From Shewanella avicenniae (GTDB lineage Bacteria > Pseudomonadota > Gammaproteobacteria > Enterobacterales > Shewanellaceae): a stretch of 64,000 bases of DNA. The stretch covers positions 558,001-622,000 of the forward strand of contig NZ_CP071503.1 of the NCBI RefSeq assembly GCF_017354945.1, read 5' to 3'. This document shows positions 46,435 to 56,519 of this stretch, piece after piece. The position numbers and the translations under genes were made by a program. The first letter of the stretch is position 1. The number at the start of each line of letters is the position of its first letter. Below the pieces are notes generated by a model. That model worked only from the letters and a program-made list of their open reading frames with translations. It had not been told where the DNA came from and did no database searches.

Positions 46435-48354
46435 ATGACGCACATGGAAAATATTTCGATTGCAGCAAAGCTAGGAATCGGCTTTGGTATTCTCATTGTT
46501 TGTAGCTTAGTTTTGTCACTTACTGGGTGGACGGGCCTTGATAATGTGATTGATGGGGGAAAGAAGCTTTACGCGATTCAGCATGTTAATAAAGTTATTT
46601 CAGACACCAAAGCCGCACGCGAAAACTACCTGCGCAGCATGAGCGCCGATCACAAACAACAGCTTGCCGATAACATTCAAGAAATCATCACCGCGCTAAA
46701 CACCCAAAAACTAAAATACCAATCAGAAGCAGCGATCATTAAGATTGAGCAAGCCTTGAGTGCTATGAATAGCTATCAAGGTGTATTCCAACGGCTCGCA
46801 GCTGTGGTGGATAACAAAGCGAGTAAGTCAGCCTCGGCATTGCAAATGGCGGATGATGCGATTCGCTTACAAGCACAGTTAGTGAATCAGTTGGACGCCA
46901 GCGCTGACCCAGCAAGCCATTGGCAAACTATGGCTGAGTTGAATGCGATCAGCGTGCAGTTGGAGCAATTGAAGAATATTGCCAATCATTGGTTGCTGGG
47001 GGGTGCGAAAGATCCACAGATCTACTCGCAGGTTCAATCCAAATTAGCCAACGCAATGACTGACTTGGCAGCTGTGAGTCAGCGCGATGCCAGCGTCAAC
47101 AGCCGCAGCACAGTGGAAGCATTGAATCAGTTGCAATCAGTTTACCAACAACTGGTGCAGATTGATGTCAGCGTAGTGCAGCTCACTGATGAGTTTGCCA
47201 GCGTTGCCGTAACGGTACGTAACAGCATTGATGCCTTAGAGCAGTTCCAAACCGAACGCCAACGCGGTTTCAGTAGTCAGGCACAAATGATGTTAATTAT
47301 CGTGTCTGTCATTGCGATCCTGGTGGGTATAGTGTTGACACAACGTATTACCGCGCTGATCGCTAAACCATTGCATGAAACCGCTGAGTTGGCGTTAAAA
47401 ATCGCGAAAGGCGATTTGAGCCAGCACTTTACTAACATTACTCGTAAAGATGAAGTGGGTGTGTTGCAGAGCGCTATGGCTGAAATGAACACCGCCTTGA
47501 AAGAGTTATGCGGCAACGTATCTTCTGGAATTTCTGAGTTAGCGGCGGCGGCAACTCAGCTGTCGGCGGTGACCGAACAAAACCGCGTAGGGATGCGTCA
47601 GCAGCATGTTGAAATCGAACAAGTCGCTGCAGCCATGAACGAGATGACTACCACAGTGCATGATGTGGCCAGCAACGCGGAACAGGCGTCTGAGGCTACA
47701 ACCTCGGCAGAACAAGTGACCAAAGACGGCTCCCTCTGTGTGGAATCGGCCATGCAAGGGGTGCAAGAGCTGAGTCGGGTGATTGACCAAACTTCTGCGG
47801 CGATGGAAGCGCTGGCGCAACAAAGTGACAGCATCGGCGGCGTTTTGGAAGTGATTAAAACCGTGGCTGAACAAACTAACTTGCTGGCACTGAACGCGGC
47901 CATTGAGGCGGCGCGCGCCGGTGAGGCAGGGCGAGGTTTTGCCGTAGTGGCAGACGAAGTGCGTAACTTGGCGCAACGTACTCAACAATCGACTTCTGAA
48001 ATTGAAACTATGATTCAGAAGTTACAAGATGAAGCACATAACTCTCTGAGGTTGATGGGCACCAGTCGAGAGATTGCCATGGCAAATGCCGATGCAGCAG
48101 GAAGTGTCGGTGCTTTGTTTGAGCGTATCGCCAGTGCTGTGTCTCACATTCAATCGATGAACCAGCAGATTGCCACTGCCGCCGAAGAGCAAAGCGTGGT
48201 TGCGGAAGAGATCAACCGCCGCGTGGTGCAGGTGAATGACATTGCCGATGAAACTGCGTTAGCGTCTAACGAAACCGCTGAAGCCACTGAACGCTTGGCG
48301 GCTTTAGGCACGCAACTAAAAGGTGCCATAGCCCGATTTATCGTGGCTTGTTAG
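46435..48354 (+). CDS. Methyl-accepting chemotaxis protein
   Basis: 639 residues; ATG 46435 is used, ATG 46444 (MENISIAAK) is an alternative. Membrane helix about 11-33, a helical periplasmic sensor (about 35-280), second helix about 282-302, HAMP domain (about 303-356), then the cytoplasmic signalling domain with the hairpin tip [20 protein letters not shown] then [18 protein letters not shown]. Transmits ligand state to CheA/CheW. It is monocistronic or co-expressed with the GGDEF/EAL gene 27 nt downstream. Confidence 0.95.
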   Translation: MTHMENISIAAKLGIGFGILIVCSLVLSLTGWTGLDNVIDGGKKLYAIQHVNKVISDTKAARENYLRSMSADHKQQLADNIQEIITALNTQKLKYQSEAAIIKIEQALSAMNSYQGVFQRLAAVVDNKASKSASALQMADDAIRLQAQLVNQLDASADPASHWQTMAELNAISVQLEQLKNIANHWLLGGAKDPQIYSQVQSKLANAMTDLAAVSQRDASVNSRSTVEALNQLQSVYQQLVQIDVSVVQLTDEFASVAVTVRNSIDALEQFQTERQRGFSSQAQMMLIIVSVIAILVGIVLTQRITALIAKPLHETAELALKIAKGDLSQHFTNITRKDEVGVLQSAMAEMNTALKELCGNVSSGISELAAAATQLSAVTEQNRVGMRQQHVEIEQVAAAMNEMTTTVHDVASNAEQASEATTSAEQVTKDGSLCVESAMQGVQELSRVIDQTSAAMEALAQQSDSIGGVLEVIKTVAEQTNLLALNAAIEAARAGEAGRGFAVVADEVRNLAQRTQQSTSEIETMIQKLQDEAHNSLRLMGTSREIAMANADAAGSVGALFERIASAVSHIQSMNQQIATAAEEQSVVAEEINRRVVQVNDIADETALASNETAEATERLAALGTQLKGAIARFIVAC

Positions 48355-48381
48355 TCGTCGGTAACAGAGGGGAAATTCTGC

Positions 48382-50502
48382 ATGTATGAATCCACGCCTC
48401 TCGAACTTGAACCGTTTGAGAGGCGCAAAAATCGCATTCAACACCGTGTCAACCAAATGTTGTTTGGTAATGACTTTGATTATGACACTGTGTTTGAGCA
48501 GCTGACGGCGCGATTTGCCCCGCTGGCGCTGGATGATGTCCATGTGCGATTCTTCAAAATACTCGAGCTTGAGCAAACACAGGATGCGGAACTCGCCGCC
48601 GTGTTTGCTTTTGCGAAAACCAAAGCCTATGACGGCCAGTTTTGGCCGTTGTGTCCTGAGATTGAGCTAACCCATGCCTACTTTGCCCTTTATGAGTTAG
48701 AAGAGTTGTGTGGTTTGCTGCGGATCAGCGGTAACGACATTCTGCAGCGTTTAAGTAGCCAATCGCTGGGCATTTATTTCAACTGTACCTCGGCCAAGCT
48801 CAGTTACCGCTTGAGCGATTTCTTGCGCATGTCGCGTTTAAATCTGGCCAATAAGGTGATTAGTCACGCTCGCGAAGCGATTGTGATTACTGATCCCAGT
48901 GGTGTCATTATTCGGGTCAACGAGTCGTTTACCCGCATCACCGGTTACAGCGCTGAAGAGGCAATTGGTCAAACGCCGCGCGTACTCAAATCTGGCGTGC
49001 AATCCGACAGTTTTTATCAAGAGTTGTGGCAACAGTTGCTGGATAAAGGCTATTGGTTTGGTGAGTTCGTTAACAAAACCAAAAGCGGCAAAATCTACAA
49101 TCAGCGTGGTTCGATTTCGGCAATTCATAACGACGAAGGCGAGCTGAAATATTTCGCGGCAATGATGGAAGATGTGACCGAGCTAAAACGCTCTGAAGCC
49201 ACTCTCAACAGGCTCAGCTATTTCGATGCACTCACCGGTTTGCCCAATCGGGTCAAGCTCAAGCGTGACTACAGCGAATACCTCGCCACAGAAAGCGGCA
49301 CACCTGCCGAAGTTGCAGTGCTGGTGATTGACCTTGATGATTTTAAGCATGTTAACGATGCCATGGGGCATGGCTTTGGCGATGAGCTGCTAAAAGCCGT
49401 CGCCGAGCGGATCCGTGATGTGGTTGACACGACGGGCACGGTTTATCGCTTTGGCGGTGACGAATTTGTGGTGCTTACGAAATATCACCCGAACCGTACG
49501 TTAGAGCTGGTGGAAAACCTGATTGAACGGATGAAAGCCCAGTATGAAGTGCGTTTTAGCCCAATTTTAATCAGCTGCTGTATTGGTATTGCGATTTCTG
49601 GGCGCGATGGCGACACCCTTGATCAACTGATGAGTCGCGCCGATCTGGCGATGTATTCCGCGAAAGAGGGCGGGCACTCGCGCTTTGCGTTTTGCTCCGA
49701 TGAGCTGCATCAATCGGCGTTCAATAATCTCTATATCCGTGGCGAACTGAAATCGGCCCTAGCCTCAGAGCAGATGCGACTGGTATATCAACCCAAGCGC
49801 TGTATTGCCGCTGAATCTGTGGTGGGCTGCGAAGCGTTAGTGCGTTGGCAACATCCGCTAGAAGGCGACATTAGCCCGGTGCAATTTATTCCGATAGCCG
49901 AGCGTTCAGGGATGATTGTGGAGATCGATTATTGGGTGCTGCACGCCGCGATCAAACAGCTGGCCTGTTGGCGCAACAATGGCTTACAGGTCGTGCCGGT
50001 GGCAATTAACGTGTCGTTGCCGACCTTTGCTCACGATGGTTTTGTGGAAGATCTACAATCCCTGCTGCAGCGATATGATGTGCCCGGCGAGATGATTGAG
50101 TTGGAAATCACCGAGCGGGTGGCATTGCGGCAGGTGCGCAGCGCTTCAGCGGTAATGCACAACATTATCGCGCTGGGGATTAAGATCTCGATGGATGATT
50201 TTGGCACGGGGTATTCGAGCCTGTCGTATCTGAATCAACTGCCGATTTCGACGTTGAAAATCGACCGCGCCTTTGTCAGCGATATCGAACAAGATCCGCT
50301 GAAACAGGGGATTACTGGTGCTATTGTGGCGATGGCCAAAGCGATGAAACTCAAAACGGTGGCAGAAGGCGTGGAGACCGAAGCTGAATTCAACTATTTA
50401 GCACAGTTAGGCTGCGATCAACTGCAAGGTTATTACTATGCCAAGCCATTGTCTGCGCAAGCATTTGTCGAGTGGTTGGCGGAAGATACGCTTGCGGTTT
50501 AA
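48382..50502 (+). CDS. PAS-GGDEF-EAL cyclic-di-GMP protein
   Basis: 706 residues. An N-terminal region of about 150 residues of unknown fold, a PAS domain (about 160-275, DPSGVIIRVNESFTRITGYS), GGDEF domain with intact motif RFGGDEF (358-362) and EAL domain with intact EAL at 484-486 (GCEALVRWQHP) and further catalytic segments (DDFGTGYSSLSYL, KIDRAFV). Both synthase and phosphodiesterase signatures are complete, so it could be bifunctional. It starts 27 nt after the MCP stop, suggesting joint transcription. A strong terminator follows. Confidence 0.94.
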   Translation: MYESTPLELEPFERRKNRIQHRVNQMLFGNDFDYDTVFEQLTARFAPLALDDVHVRFFKILELEQTQDAELAAVFAFAKTKAYDGQFWPLCPEIELTHAYFALYELEELCGLLRISGNDILQRLSSQSLGIYFNCTSAKLSYRLSDFLRMSRLNLANKVISHAREAIVITDPSGVIIRVNESFTRITGYSAEEAIGQTPRVLKSGVQSDSFYQELWQQLLDKGYWFGEFVNKTKSGKIYNQRGSISAIHNDEGELKYFAAMMEDVTELKRSEATLNRLSYFDALTGLPNRVKLKRDYSEYLATESGTPAEVAVLVIDLDDFKHVNDAMGHGFGDELLKAVAERIRDVVDTTGTVYRFGGDEFVVLTKYHPNRTLELVENLIERMKAQYEVRFSPILISCCIGIAISGRDGDTLDQLMSRADLAMYSAKEGGHSRFAFCSDELHQSAFNNLYIRGELKSALASEQMRLVYQPKRCIAAESVVGCEALVRWQHPLEGDISPVQFIPIAERSGMIVEIDYWVLHAAIKQLACWRNNGLQVVPVAINVSLPTFAHDGFVEDLQSLLQRYDVPGEMIELEITERVALRQVRSASAVMHNIIALGIKISMDDFGTGYSSLSYLNQLPISTLKIDRAFVSDIEQDPLKQGITGAIVAMAKAMKLKTVAEGVETEAEFNYLAQLGCDQLQGYYYAKPLSAQAFVEWLAEDTLAV

Positions 50503-50531
50503 GCGACTGAATAGCGGAGCTCATTCAATAC

Positions 50532-50562
50532 AAAAAGCCCAAACATTGCGTTTGGGCTTTTT
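50532..50562. terminator. Bidirectional terminator
   Basis: AAAAAGCCCAAAC-ATTG-CGTTTGGGCTTTTT, near-perfect stem between convergent GGDEF/EAL and YegD-like genes. Confidence 0.9.
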
Positions 50563-50633
50563 GCTGTTAGCGTTTTAGCAATTCAGCTAAGCGCTGGTCG
50601 ACTAAGTGCGGAAATTCAAACAAGCGCTGGTGC

Positions 50634-51986
50634 TTAACTAAAACACACCTTGGCCCAGCGGGCGAGGCCAGCGGTGACTGAGCCAAAGTCGTTGCCACTC
50701 ACTAACGGCACATTGGGCAACACTTCCGCCACCGCTTGGCGCAGCACCGGTGAACGCGCTGAGCCGCCGGTCATAAACACCACATCGGGCGTGGTGCCAC
50801 CTTGGGTTATGGCTTCTTGTACCAGCTTGGTGATCTGCTGCTTGGGTACTTCTAACGCTTGCACCATATCGTCAAACTGCATGGCAAATTGCAGCAGTTC
50901 GTTTTCAAGCGTCATGCTGCTGTGATAATCCGGCGTTTGCGACAGCGCAATTTTGGCCTCTTCGGCGCGGCGCACTAGGCTGTAACCGAGGGTATCGTAG
51001 TAGACTTCCAGCAAGCGTTTGACCTTCTCGGGTTCAGTCGCTTCTTTCAGCAGCAGCTTCAATTCTGCCAAATTGCGTTGGCCATAAAACTCGTTTTGCG
51101 CCGAGAGATCGTTGATTGCCAGCGGGTTCCACAGCTGCTTCATCGGCATCTCTAAGCCAGAGTCGAGGCGACTGCCCAAGCCAAAATGCGGCATCAACTG
51201 GCGAAAAGCCAAGTGAATATCCAGATCGTTACCGCCGACCCGTTGGCCACTGTGTGCCAGCAAACTGGCGCTGCGATCCTTGGCGTCACGCCAGCTTGGC
51301 CCCATGCGTAGCAGTGAGCAGTCGGTAGTCCCGCCGCCAATATCCACCACTAACACGGTTTGCTCTTCGCTTAGGCTGGCTTCATATTCCAGCCCTGCGG
51401 CCACCGGTTCAAACTGAAACTGCACCTGTTTGAAACCCGCGCGATGGGCCGCGCGGCGCAAAATCGCTTCCGCCTGTTGATTCGAGTCTTCACCGCCGCT
51501 GCCTTGAAAGTTAATTGGCCGCCCAATCACCGCATCGCTAATGCTTTGTTGGCAGGCCTGCTCGGCGCGCTGTTTGATGTTAGCCATCATCACGCACACC
51601 AAATCTTCAAAAAAGCGCAGCTGCATCTCGTGCAAGCCCATCGCCCCAAGGAACGACTTAGGCGATTTAACGTAATACAGATCTTGCGGATGGGCTAAGT
51701 ACAGCTCTAATGCCGCTTGGCCAAACAATAGGTCAGCTTGTTGCAGCTCGATGCCTTCTTCGCGGTTGGCCGCCATTGCCCGGCGCAGCAGTTGTTGCCC
51801 TGCGGCATCAGCCGGTTCAATTTGGCAGAAGCGAAACAGATATTCAGACACCGAATCGCGTGTTGGCGCAGCAAGGGTGGAGGGCAGGTAGAATTGGTCG
51901 TTTTCCAGCACCAGCAATTGCGGCTCGCCGCTGAGCATATGCGCTACCGAACAGTTAGATGTGCCGTAATCAAAACCAATATACAT
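50634..51986 (-). CDS. yegD: Hsp70-family protein YegD
   Basis: 450 residues, the same length as E. coli YegD, with near-identical landmarks: MYIGFDYGTSNCSVAHM at the N-terminus, YYVKSPKSFLGAMGL, AVIGRPINFQGSGG, VLVVDIGGGTTDCSLL, GQRVGGNDLDIHLAF and FMTGGSARSPVLRQA, ending FGSVTAGLARWAKV. It has the actin/Hsp70 ATPase fold with the phosphate and adenosine motifs but no substrate-binding domain of DnaK type. Cellular role is undefined. Single gene. Confidence 0.93.
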   Translation of the reverse strand: MYIGFDYGTSNCSVAHMLSGEPQLLVLENDQFYLPSTLAAPTRDSVSEYLFRFCQIEPADAAGQQLLRRAMAANREEGIELQQADLLFGQAALELYLAHPQDLYYVKSPKSFLGAMGLHEMQLRFFEDLVCVMMANIKQRAEQACQQSISDAVIGRPINFQGSGGEDSNQQAEAILRRAAHRAGFKQVQFQFEPVAAGLEYEASLSEEQTVLVVDIGGGTTDCSLLRMGPSWRDAKDRSASLLAHSGQRVGGNDLDIHLAFRQLMPHFGLGSRLDSGLEMPMKQLWNPLAINDLSAQNEFYGQRNLAELKLLLKEATEPEKVKRLLEVYYDTLGYSLVRRAEEAKIALSQTPDYHSSMTLENELLQFAMQFDDMVQALEVPKQQITKLVQEAITQGGTTPDVVFMTGGSARSPVLRQAVAEVLPNVPLVSGNDFGSVTAGLARWAKVCFS

Positions 51987-52163
51987 AAATGTGCCTGCGC
52001 CTAACTCAAAAAGAAAAGCCGCATAAGCTAACGTAAAACGCGCGAATCAGCAAATCAGATTCCACGACCACTTAGCTGAGATGTTGCGCTGAGATACACC
52101 TACGCCAGCGGCAATGTTAAACTAGCCGCCATTAGTTGAAATGCGACTGCAAAAGGTGATGCT

Positions 52164-52415
52164 GTGAACCCGATTATCGCGCTGTTAAAAGAACACAATA
52201 TTAGCAACGAGCAGATTGGCGAGTTGTTTCAAACCCTGACCCAAAACCCTCTGGCGGCAATGGCGATTATTGGCCAGCTCGGCCTGCCCCCAGAAAAGCT
52301 GCAACAGCTGATGGGGCAGGTGATGCAAAACCCGGCGCTGCTGAAACAAGCGGTAGAAGAGCTGGGGCTGGATTTCTCCAAAGTAGAAGCCGCCAAAGAA
52401 CAGTTGAAAAAGTAA
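52164..52415 (+). CDS. DUF2999-family small protein
   Basis: 83 residues, GTG start preceded by AAGG. Sequence MNPIIALLKEHNISNEQIGE and a helical remainder match the DUF2999 family known in Shewanella and Vibrio. No function known. Followed by a strong terminator. No signal peptide; cytoplasmic. Confidence 0.8.
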   Translation: MNPIIALLKEHNISNEQIGELFQTLTQNPLAAMAIIGQLGLPPEKLQQLMGQVMQNPALLKQAVEELGLDFSKVEAAKEQLKK

Positions 52416-52433
52416 CTTGTCACTGACGTGATT

Positions 52434-52469
52434 AAAAAAGGCCATTACGCACATGCGAATGGCCTTTTT
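52434..52469 (+). terminator. Terminator after the DUF2999 gene
   Basis: AAAAAAGGCCATT-ACGCACATGCG-AATGGCCTTTTTG hairpin with T-run. Confidence 0.85.
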
Positions 52470-52567
52470 GTTTTAGTAAAAATCTATTAACATCATCAAG
52501 TTGTGACGGTATAGATATGCAAGTTACTTATAAACCTATTGCACATAACTAAAGGACTGGTGAGCAG

Positions 52568-52774
52568 ATGAAAGCGGTTAAAGGATTAATGCTGTTAGCG
52601 TACATCGCAATTGTAGTGGGTTGTTACCTTCACTTTTTTGCCCCCACAGAGCGAACCGAGCTTGAAAAACTGGTTGTCCAAGTATCAGAAGAGCACGGTT
52701 ATAGCGTGAACTATGTCTCCGTTGAAGTTTGTTACGGTATTGCGCCACTGAGCTTTTGTACCAAGATGCGTTGA
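52568..52774 (+). CDS. Small single-helix membrane protein
   Basis: 68 residues. Begins MKAVKGLMLLAYIAIVVGCY: an N-terminal hydrophobic helix (about 5-24) followed by a soluble tail with two Cys (VCYGIAPLSFCTKMR). AAGGA lies upstream at a long spacing. The Cys after VVG is not a good lipobox. No family recognised. Confidence 0.55.
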   Translation: MKAVKGLMLLAYIAIVVGCYLHFFAPTERTELEKLVVQVSEEHGYSVNYVSVEVCYGIAPLSFCTKMR

Positions 52775-52865
52775 TATCCAATGCGCTTAGTTTACCGCAT
52801 AGCGTATGCGGCTTAAGTGTACCGCTTCGCTTGGCAGTGAAGCATGCTAAAACTCATTTGCAACC

Positions 52866-53450
52866 TTAGCGTTTTGCTATCAGCTGAACCACTGCGCCAG
52901 TGCCGGTGTGTTTGTCGCCTTCGATAATATCGCGTTCGATTTCGGCGAGTTGCAGAATGTTAGCCTCAGCAAATTCGGCAGCGATGGCATCAGGCTCCAT
53001 TAACAGGTCGAGCATTTTCGGGCCGCCGGTGCCAAAAGCCAGTTGCCTTGGCGTGTAGCCTTCCAGTAAAAATACCCCGTTCGGCTTTAACCCTTGCAGC
53101 GCGCGTTGGTGCACTTGTTGTCTGAGGCTGGACGGTAAATGGCAGAATACCGACACAATGGCATCCCACTGTTCAGTACCAAATTCAAACTCTGCCAGAT
53201 CCGCATGAATATACTCAACGGCTACCCCTTGGCTAGCGGCCAGTTTGGCGGCCTTTTCTAAACCCACTTTTGACAGATCGACCGCGGTCACCTGATAGCC
53301 TTGTTTGGCAAGAAACACCGAGTTGCGGCCTTCACCATCGGCCAAACACAGCACTTTGCCTTTGGGCAGTTGCTGCACGTTTTCAGCTAAAAACTGATTC
53401 GGTTCAGTACCATAGACATAGCGGTCGCTGTTAAAAATCTCATCCCACAT
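52866..53450 (-). CDS. Class I SAM-dependent methyltransferase
   Basis: 194 residues. SAM-binding motif I VLCLADGEGRNSVFLAKQG (about 34-52), acidic motif II AVDLS, and motif IV-like WDAIVSVFCHLP. Resembles TehB-like small methyltransferases, but the substrate cannot be assigned. Single gene, transcribed away from the gene at 53657. Confidence 0.87.
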   Translation of the reverse strand: MWDEIFNSDRYVYGTEPNQFLAENVQQLPKGKVLCLADGEGRNSVFLAKQGYQVTAVDLSKVGLEKAAKLAASQGVAVEYIHADLAEFEFGTEQWDAIVSVFCHLPSSLRQQVHQRALQGLKPNGVFLLEGYTPRQLAFGTGGPKMLDLLMEPDAIAAEFAEANILQLAEIERDIIEGDKHTGTGAVVQLIAKR

Positions 53451-53656
53451 AAATCGGTTGTCCTGTTAAGCGTAAGCGGCAATAGCGTGCTGTAGATATA
53501 TCATAAATTTTTTCTAATATAACATGCAGCGTCATATTTGTGCTGACTTGGTCAAGCAATGGATTTTTACGCGACATAACGCCATATCACTGTAAAATGT
53601 GCGCCTTATACGCGCTGCGCCGCAAGTTAGGCTTCCAAAATTTAGGCTGCAAAACC

Positions 53657-53965
53657 ATGAAAAAGCTCTCTAACGTACAACTCAAACAACAAGCCATTGT
53701 GCACGCGGTGGCCGATGCCCTTGAAGCGCAAGCCCGCGAAGAAATCCCCGGCATGGTGCAATGTTGGTTTGATTTGGAATATCACCACTTTCCCGGTTCG
53801 CTGTTGCTACGGTTTCAGTTTGCGGATGAGCAAGCGTTAGCCGCCGCCGAAGCTGAGTTGCCCAAGTGGCAGAAGCGCCTTAGCGCGGCGTTGCTGAAAA
53901 AGGGTATTGTGCTTAAGGATATGCGGAAGAATTTGATTTTTACCCTAGCGGGGCCTGAGGATTAG
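53657..53965 (+). CDS. Hypothetical protein
   Basis: 102 residues from ATG 53657 (MKKLSNVQLKQQAIVHAVAD); the longer open frame upstream has no codon bias or ribosome site. A mixed alpha/beta sequence, acidic and Ala/Gln/Leu-rich, no signal peptide or motif. Family not recognised. Confidence 0.6.
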   Translation: MKKLSNVQLKQQAIVHAVADALEAQAREEIPGMVQCWFDLEYHHFPGSLLLRFQFADEQALAAAEAELPKWQKRLSAALLKKGIVLKDMRKNLIFTLAGPED

Positions 53966-54070
53966 GCTGTTTGGATGCGCGAAACAGTTTTCGCGCTTTT
54001 TTGTTGGTGTTGCTTGCAGCTGCGGTGTTTTGTCTGCTGATTGACGAGTTGTTTGCGAACTCTTCGCGCT

Positions 54071-54370
54071 AAATCGCTTGCAGCGGGCTTTGATTTTATG
54101 GCTTGCAGCCATTGCAAGCTGCGCTTGCTAACGTCGTGGAACTACTCGTTCCACACCAGAGGACAAGGGGGCTAGACGGCTTCGCCCCCTTATCAATCCC
54201 CCTGCCGCCCCACGGCGCGAAACGCTCCGGCGCTTCTGGTTTGCCATCTTCGCAAATCGCTCTGATTCGTCATCCATGACTCACCATCGCTTCTCGATAT
54301 CCATATCTCGATTGCTCGATGTCTGCCCAACGCACCTACACCGCGCCGAAAGGGAATCGGCGTTGCCTGT
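54071..54370 (-). repeat. Interspersed structured repeat, copy A (inverted relative to B and C)
   Basis: Read on the minus strand it begins AACAGGCAACGCCGATTCCC then GGCGCGG and GGTGCGTTGGGCAGACATCGA, and ends AAGCCCGCTGCAAGCGATTT. Both end modules recur in copies B (57373) and C (59323). The middle differs and contains strong hairpins (AAGGGGGC with GCCCCCTT near 54174-54191). No coding potential. It borders the AT-rich island on its left. Confidence 0.65.
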
Positions 54371-54404
54371 TAGCTACTTAATTTGGCATAAACTCATAAA
54401 TTTT

Positions 54405-55285
54405 TTAAATAAGATCTGACTCAGAGGCAATATCTTTGACACTATTTTTTGGCCCATTGACAATTATCTCACCTGCATTCAAACCATCTGCAACCTTTTT
54501 ACTTGTTTTCGCCAATTTTACTTCTCTTTCTTTTTCCAGTTTTGCAATAAGTTTAGTCAGTCCGGGAATATTCTTTAATTTATCTAAAGATTCAGAAAGT
54601 TTAATGCTTTTATCTAAAGCATCCATTACTGGATGGTCAGTAGTTTTATAATCAGAAATCAATTTACCTGGGTTTTCAGTATTTACTTGCAGCAAGTTAA
54701 ACAAGAGTTTGGCTCTTAACTCCTCAGATAGTCCCACGTCATCAATCTCTTTTATTTGACCTGAAAGTCCTTCAAATGTCTTACTTAAAACACCTTTGTG
54801 AGTGTATTCTTCAATAAGTCTTTTTGAAAGATTAGATTTTTTATTTGCCGAATAAGCTATCCATAAAACAGGTAAGTAGAGAGGTAATATTGATAATAGC
54901 AATTTTGGAGTGTCAGATATTACAGAAATTAAATCTTTACCCAAAGCTGCAAGTAGATAGATATCGACTCCAAATGGAATCAAAGAAATTAACACTAAAG
55001 TAGCAATAGCTCTTCCAAAATTTTCTTTATGTCCGGAAAGTTCTGATGTCTCAAGAGTGATCTTTGCATCATAAGCACTACTTAAACCAGCAGTAAGAGC
55101 ATTAGGTAACAGTTTGTTTATTCTTGAGTAAATATCATCATAACCACTTGAATAAGTATTGAACATTTCTTCTATTGATTTTGAGGTATCTTCTTTTATC
55201 TTTTGAATTTCTTCAACAGATAATTTTTTGTGGTTATCCCATTCCTGCTTTAATTCGGAGTAATTTTGACTTAACTCATCATAAG
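54405..55285 (-). pseudogene. 3' fragment of a membrane protein gene cut by an ISAs1 element
   Basis: The frame is open from the IS edge at 55285 through to the stop at 54405, with no start required inside. Encoded: a charged helical stretch (YDELSQNYSELKQEWDNHKK across the junction), then two membrane helices (about AIATLVLISLIPFGVDIYLL and LLSILPLYLPVLWIAY) and a helical C-terminus. Removing the IS and one 9-bp target copy rejoins it exactly in frame with 31 nt at 56500-56530 (ATGAAGGATGAATTAGAAGG onward), giving a 300-residue protein. The DNA is visibly AT-rich compared with its surroundings. Function unknown. Confidence 0.8.
55277..55285. repeat. Target-site duplication, left copy
   Basis: CATCATAAG, identical to 56500-56508 on the other side of the IS. 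Confidence 0.93.
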
Positions 55286-56499
55286 CAGGGCCGGAGCATA
55301 CTTTGATTAGTTGCTAACCAAAGAACACTTTTTTACGGTAATCATCGCTCCACCCAGCTTGTTTTAGTTTGTTTCGCTGGCTCGGTGAGCCGCAATCACA
55401 CTGCCGCAGCATATTCATTACGAAACGTCTGAACAGTGCAATGTTTTCGACTGCACCTTCTAGTGCTATCCGCGACTCATCTTCTTTAAATACAACATCT
55501 AGCACGTAATGTTGACTGTTCTCAATCCGCCAGTGCTGACGAATGTAGTGCCCAAGCAGTTTGTGGCGTGGGGACAGCGAACTCACATAGTAACTGGTAT
55601 CTATCGTTGTGTTCCGCCCCTCTGTACGATGTCGCTCTACAGCAATGATACTCCTGATGGTTGGCCACTTTTGTGCAAGCTCCTCTGGCAATTTCGCCTT
55701 GAGCTGAAACACATATCGTTCTTCCTTGCGGCCATGAGCCTCTTGTCTAACTTCGGTGACAACTTGCTCTTTTTTAGCATCAAAAACAGTCTGAAATTGA
55801 GACTGAACAGCGTTCCAAAGCTTGGGCTGGTTCTTCTTGACTTGAACCACAACATGCGCCTTTTTCTCACTGATTTTTTCCAACGTTTCACGCTGACAAT
55901 GCAAGGCATCTAGGGTAATCACTGCACCATTAAGATTTAGGACATCGAGCATCTGACGAACGACACTGATTTCACCCTTCTTGTTTTCTGTTGGCTGCTG
56001 GCTAAGGACCAGTCCGTTTTCAGTATCGTAGGCAGTGACCAGTTGCAACGCAGTCTTTGAATCATTGCGGTAAGCGCCTCTGAGCACTTTGCCATCGAAG
56101 GCAATGATGGGCTTGCCAGTATGTGTCCGCTGCTCATTTACCCAATTCAACAGCGCTTCAAGCAGCGACTCCACAACCACAGTGCGCAAGATACGAGCGA
56201 TGGTGTGCCGCCGAGGAATGCCATGATTAAATGGGCGAAATTTTTGTAGCCAGGGAAGTTTACTATCACCATAGGTTTCAATGTCTTGCCAGCCTTCAGC
56301 ACCCGACATAATAGCGCTTAAGACAAGGAACATGACGTCCACAAGGTTATGCCTTTGGTTGATGTCAGAGCGTGTTTCTTCAACAACCGTCAAGTGTTCA
56401 AGTAAGTTCATCAGGGCTACTACTTGCGAAATGGGCAGCTATTAGATCACAGCATGGTGCCACACTCAACACTAGCTACAAAAGTACGATCCCGCCCTG
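55286..56499 (-). mobile_element. Complete ISAs1-family insertion sequence (1214 bp)
   Basis: Terminal inverted repeats: left end CAGGGCCGGAGCATACTTT, right end (read inward) CAGGGCGGGATCGTACTTT, 16 of 19 identical. Flanked by a perfect 9-bp direct repeat. One full-length transposase gene inside. The perfect target duplication and intact transposase point to a recent insertion. Confidence 0.93.
55314..56411 (-). CDS. ISAs1-family DDE transposase
   Basis: 365 residues, full family length with no stop or frameshift. N-terminal region with RHNLVDVMFLVLSAIMSGAE; catalytic Asp in IIAFDGKVLRGAY (about 105), second Asp in VITLDALHCQ, and the Glu in DVVFKEDESRIALEG with the family's HWRIENSQH upstream of it. 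It catalyses cut-and-paste movement of the element that contains it. Probably active. Confidence 0.94.
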   Translation of the reverse strand: MNLLEHLTVVEETRSDINQRHNLVDVMFLVLSAIMSGAEGWQDIETYGDSKLPWLQKFRPFNHGIPRRHTIARILRTVVVESLLEALLNWVNEQRTHTGKPIIAFDGKVLRGAYRNDSKTALQLVTAYDTENGLVLSQQPTENKKGEISVVRQMLDVLNLNGAVITLDALHCQRETLEKISEKKAHVVVQVKKNQPKLWNAVQSQFQTVFDAKKEQVVTEVRQEAHGRKEERYVFQLKAKLPEELAQKWPTIRSIIAVERHRTEGRNTTIDTSYYVSSLSPRHKLLGHYIRQHWRIENSQHYVLDVVFKEDESRIALEGAVENIALFRRFVMNMLRQCDCGSPSQRNKLKQAGWSDDYRKKVFFG

Positions 56500-56508
56500 C
56501 ATCATAAG
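56500..56508. repeat. Target-site duplication, right copy
   Basis: CATCATAAG, identical to 55277-55285. Confidence 0.93.
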
Positions 56509-56519
56509 TACCTTCTAAT

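Noticed and set aside
53540..53656. N-terminal extension of the hypothetical protein at 53657
   Set aside because: No ribosome site, and the sequence is Cys/Arg-rich in an unnatural way; the internal ATG starts a normal protein.
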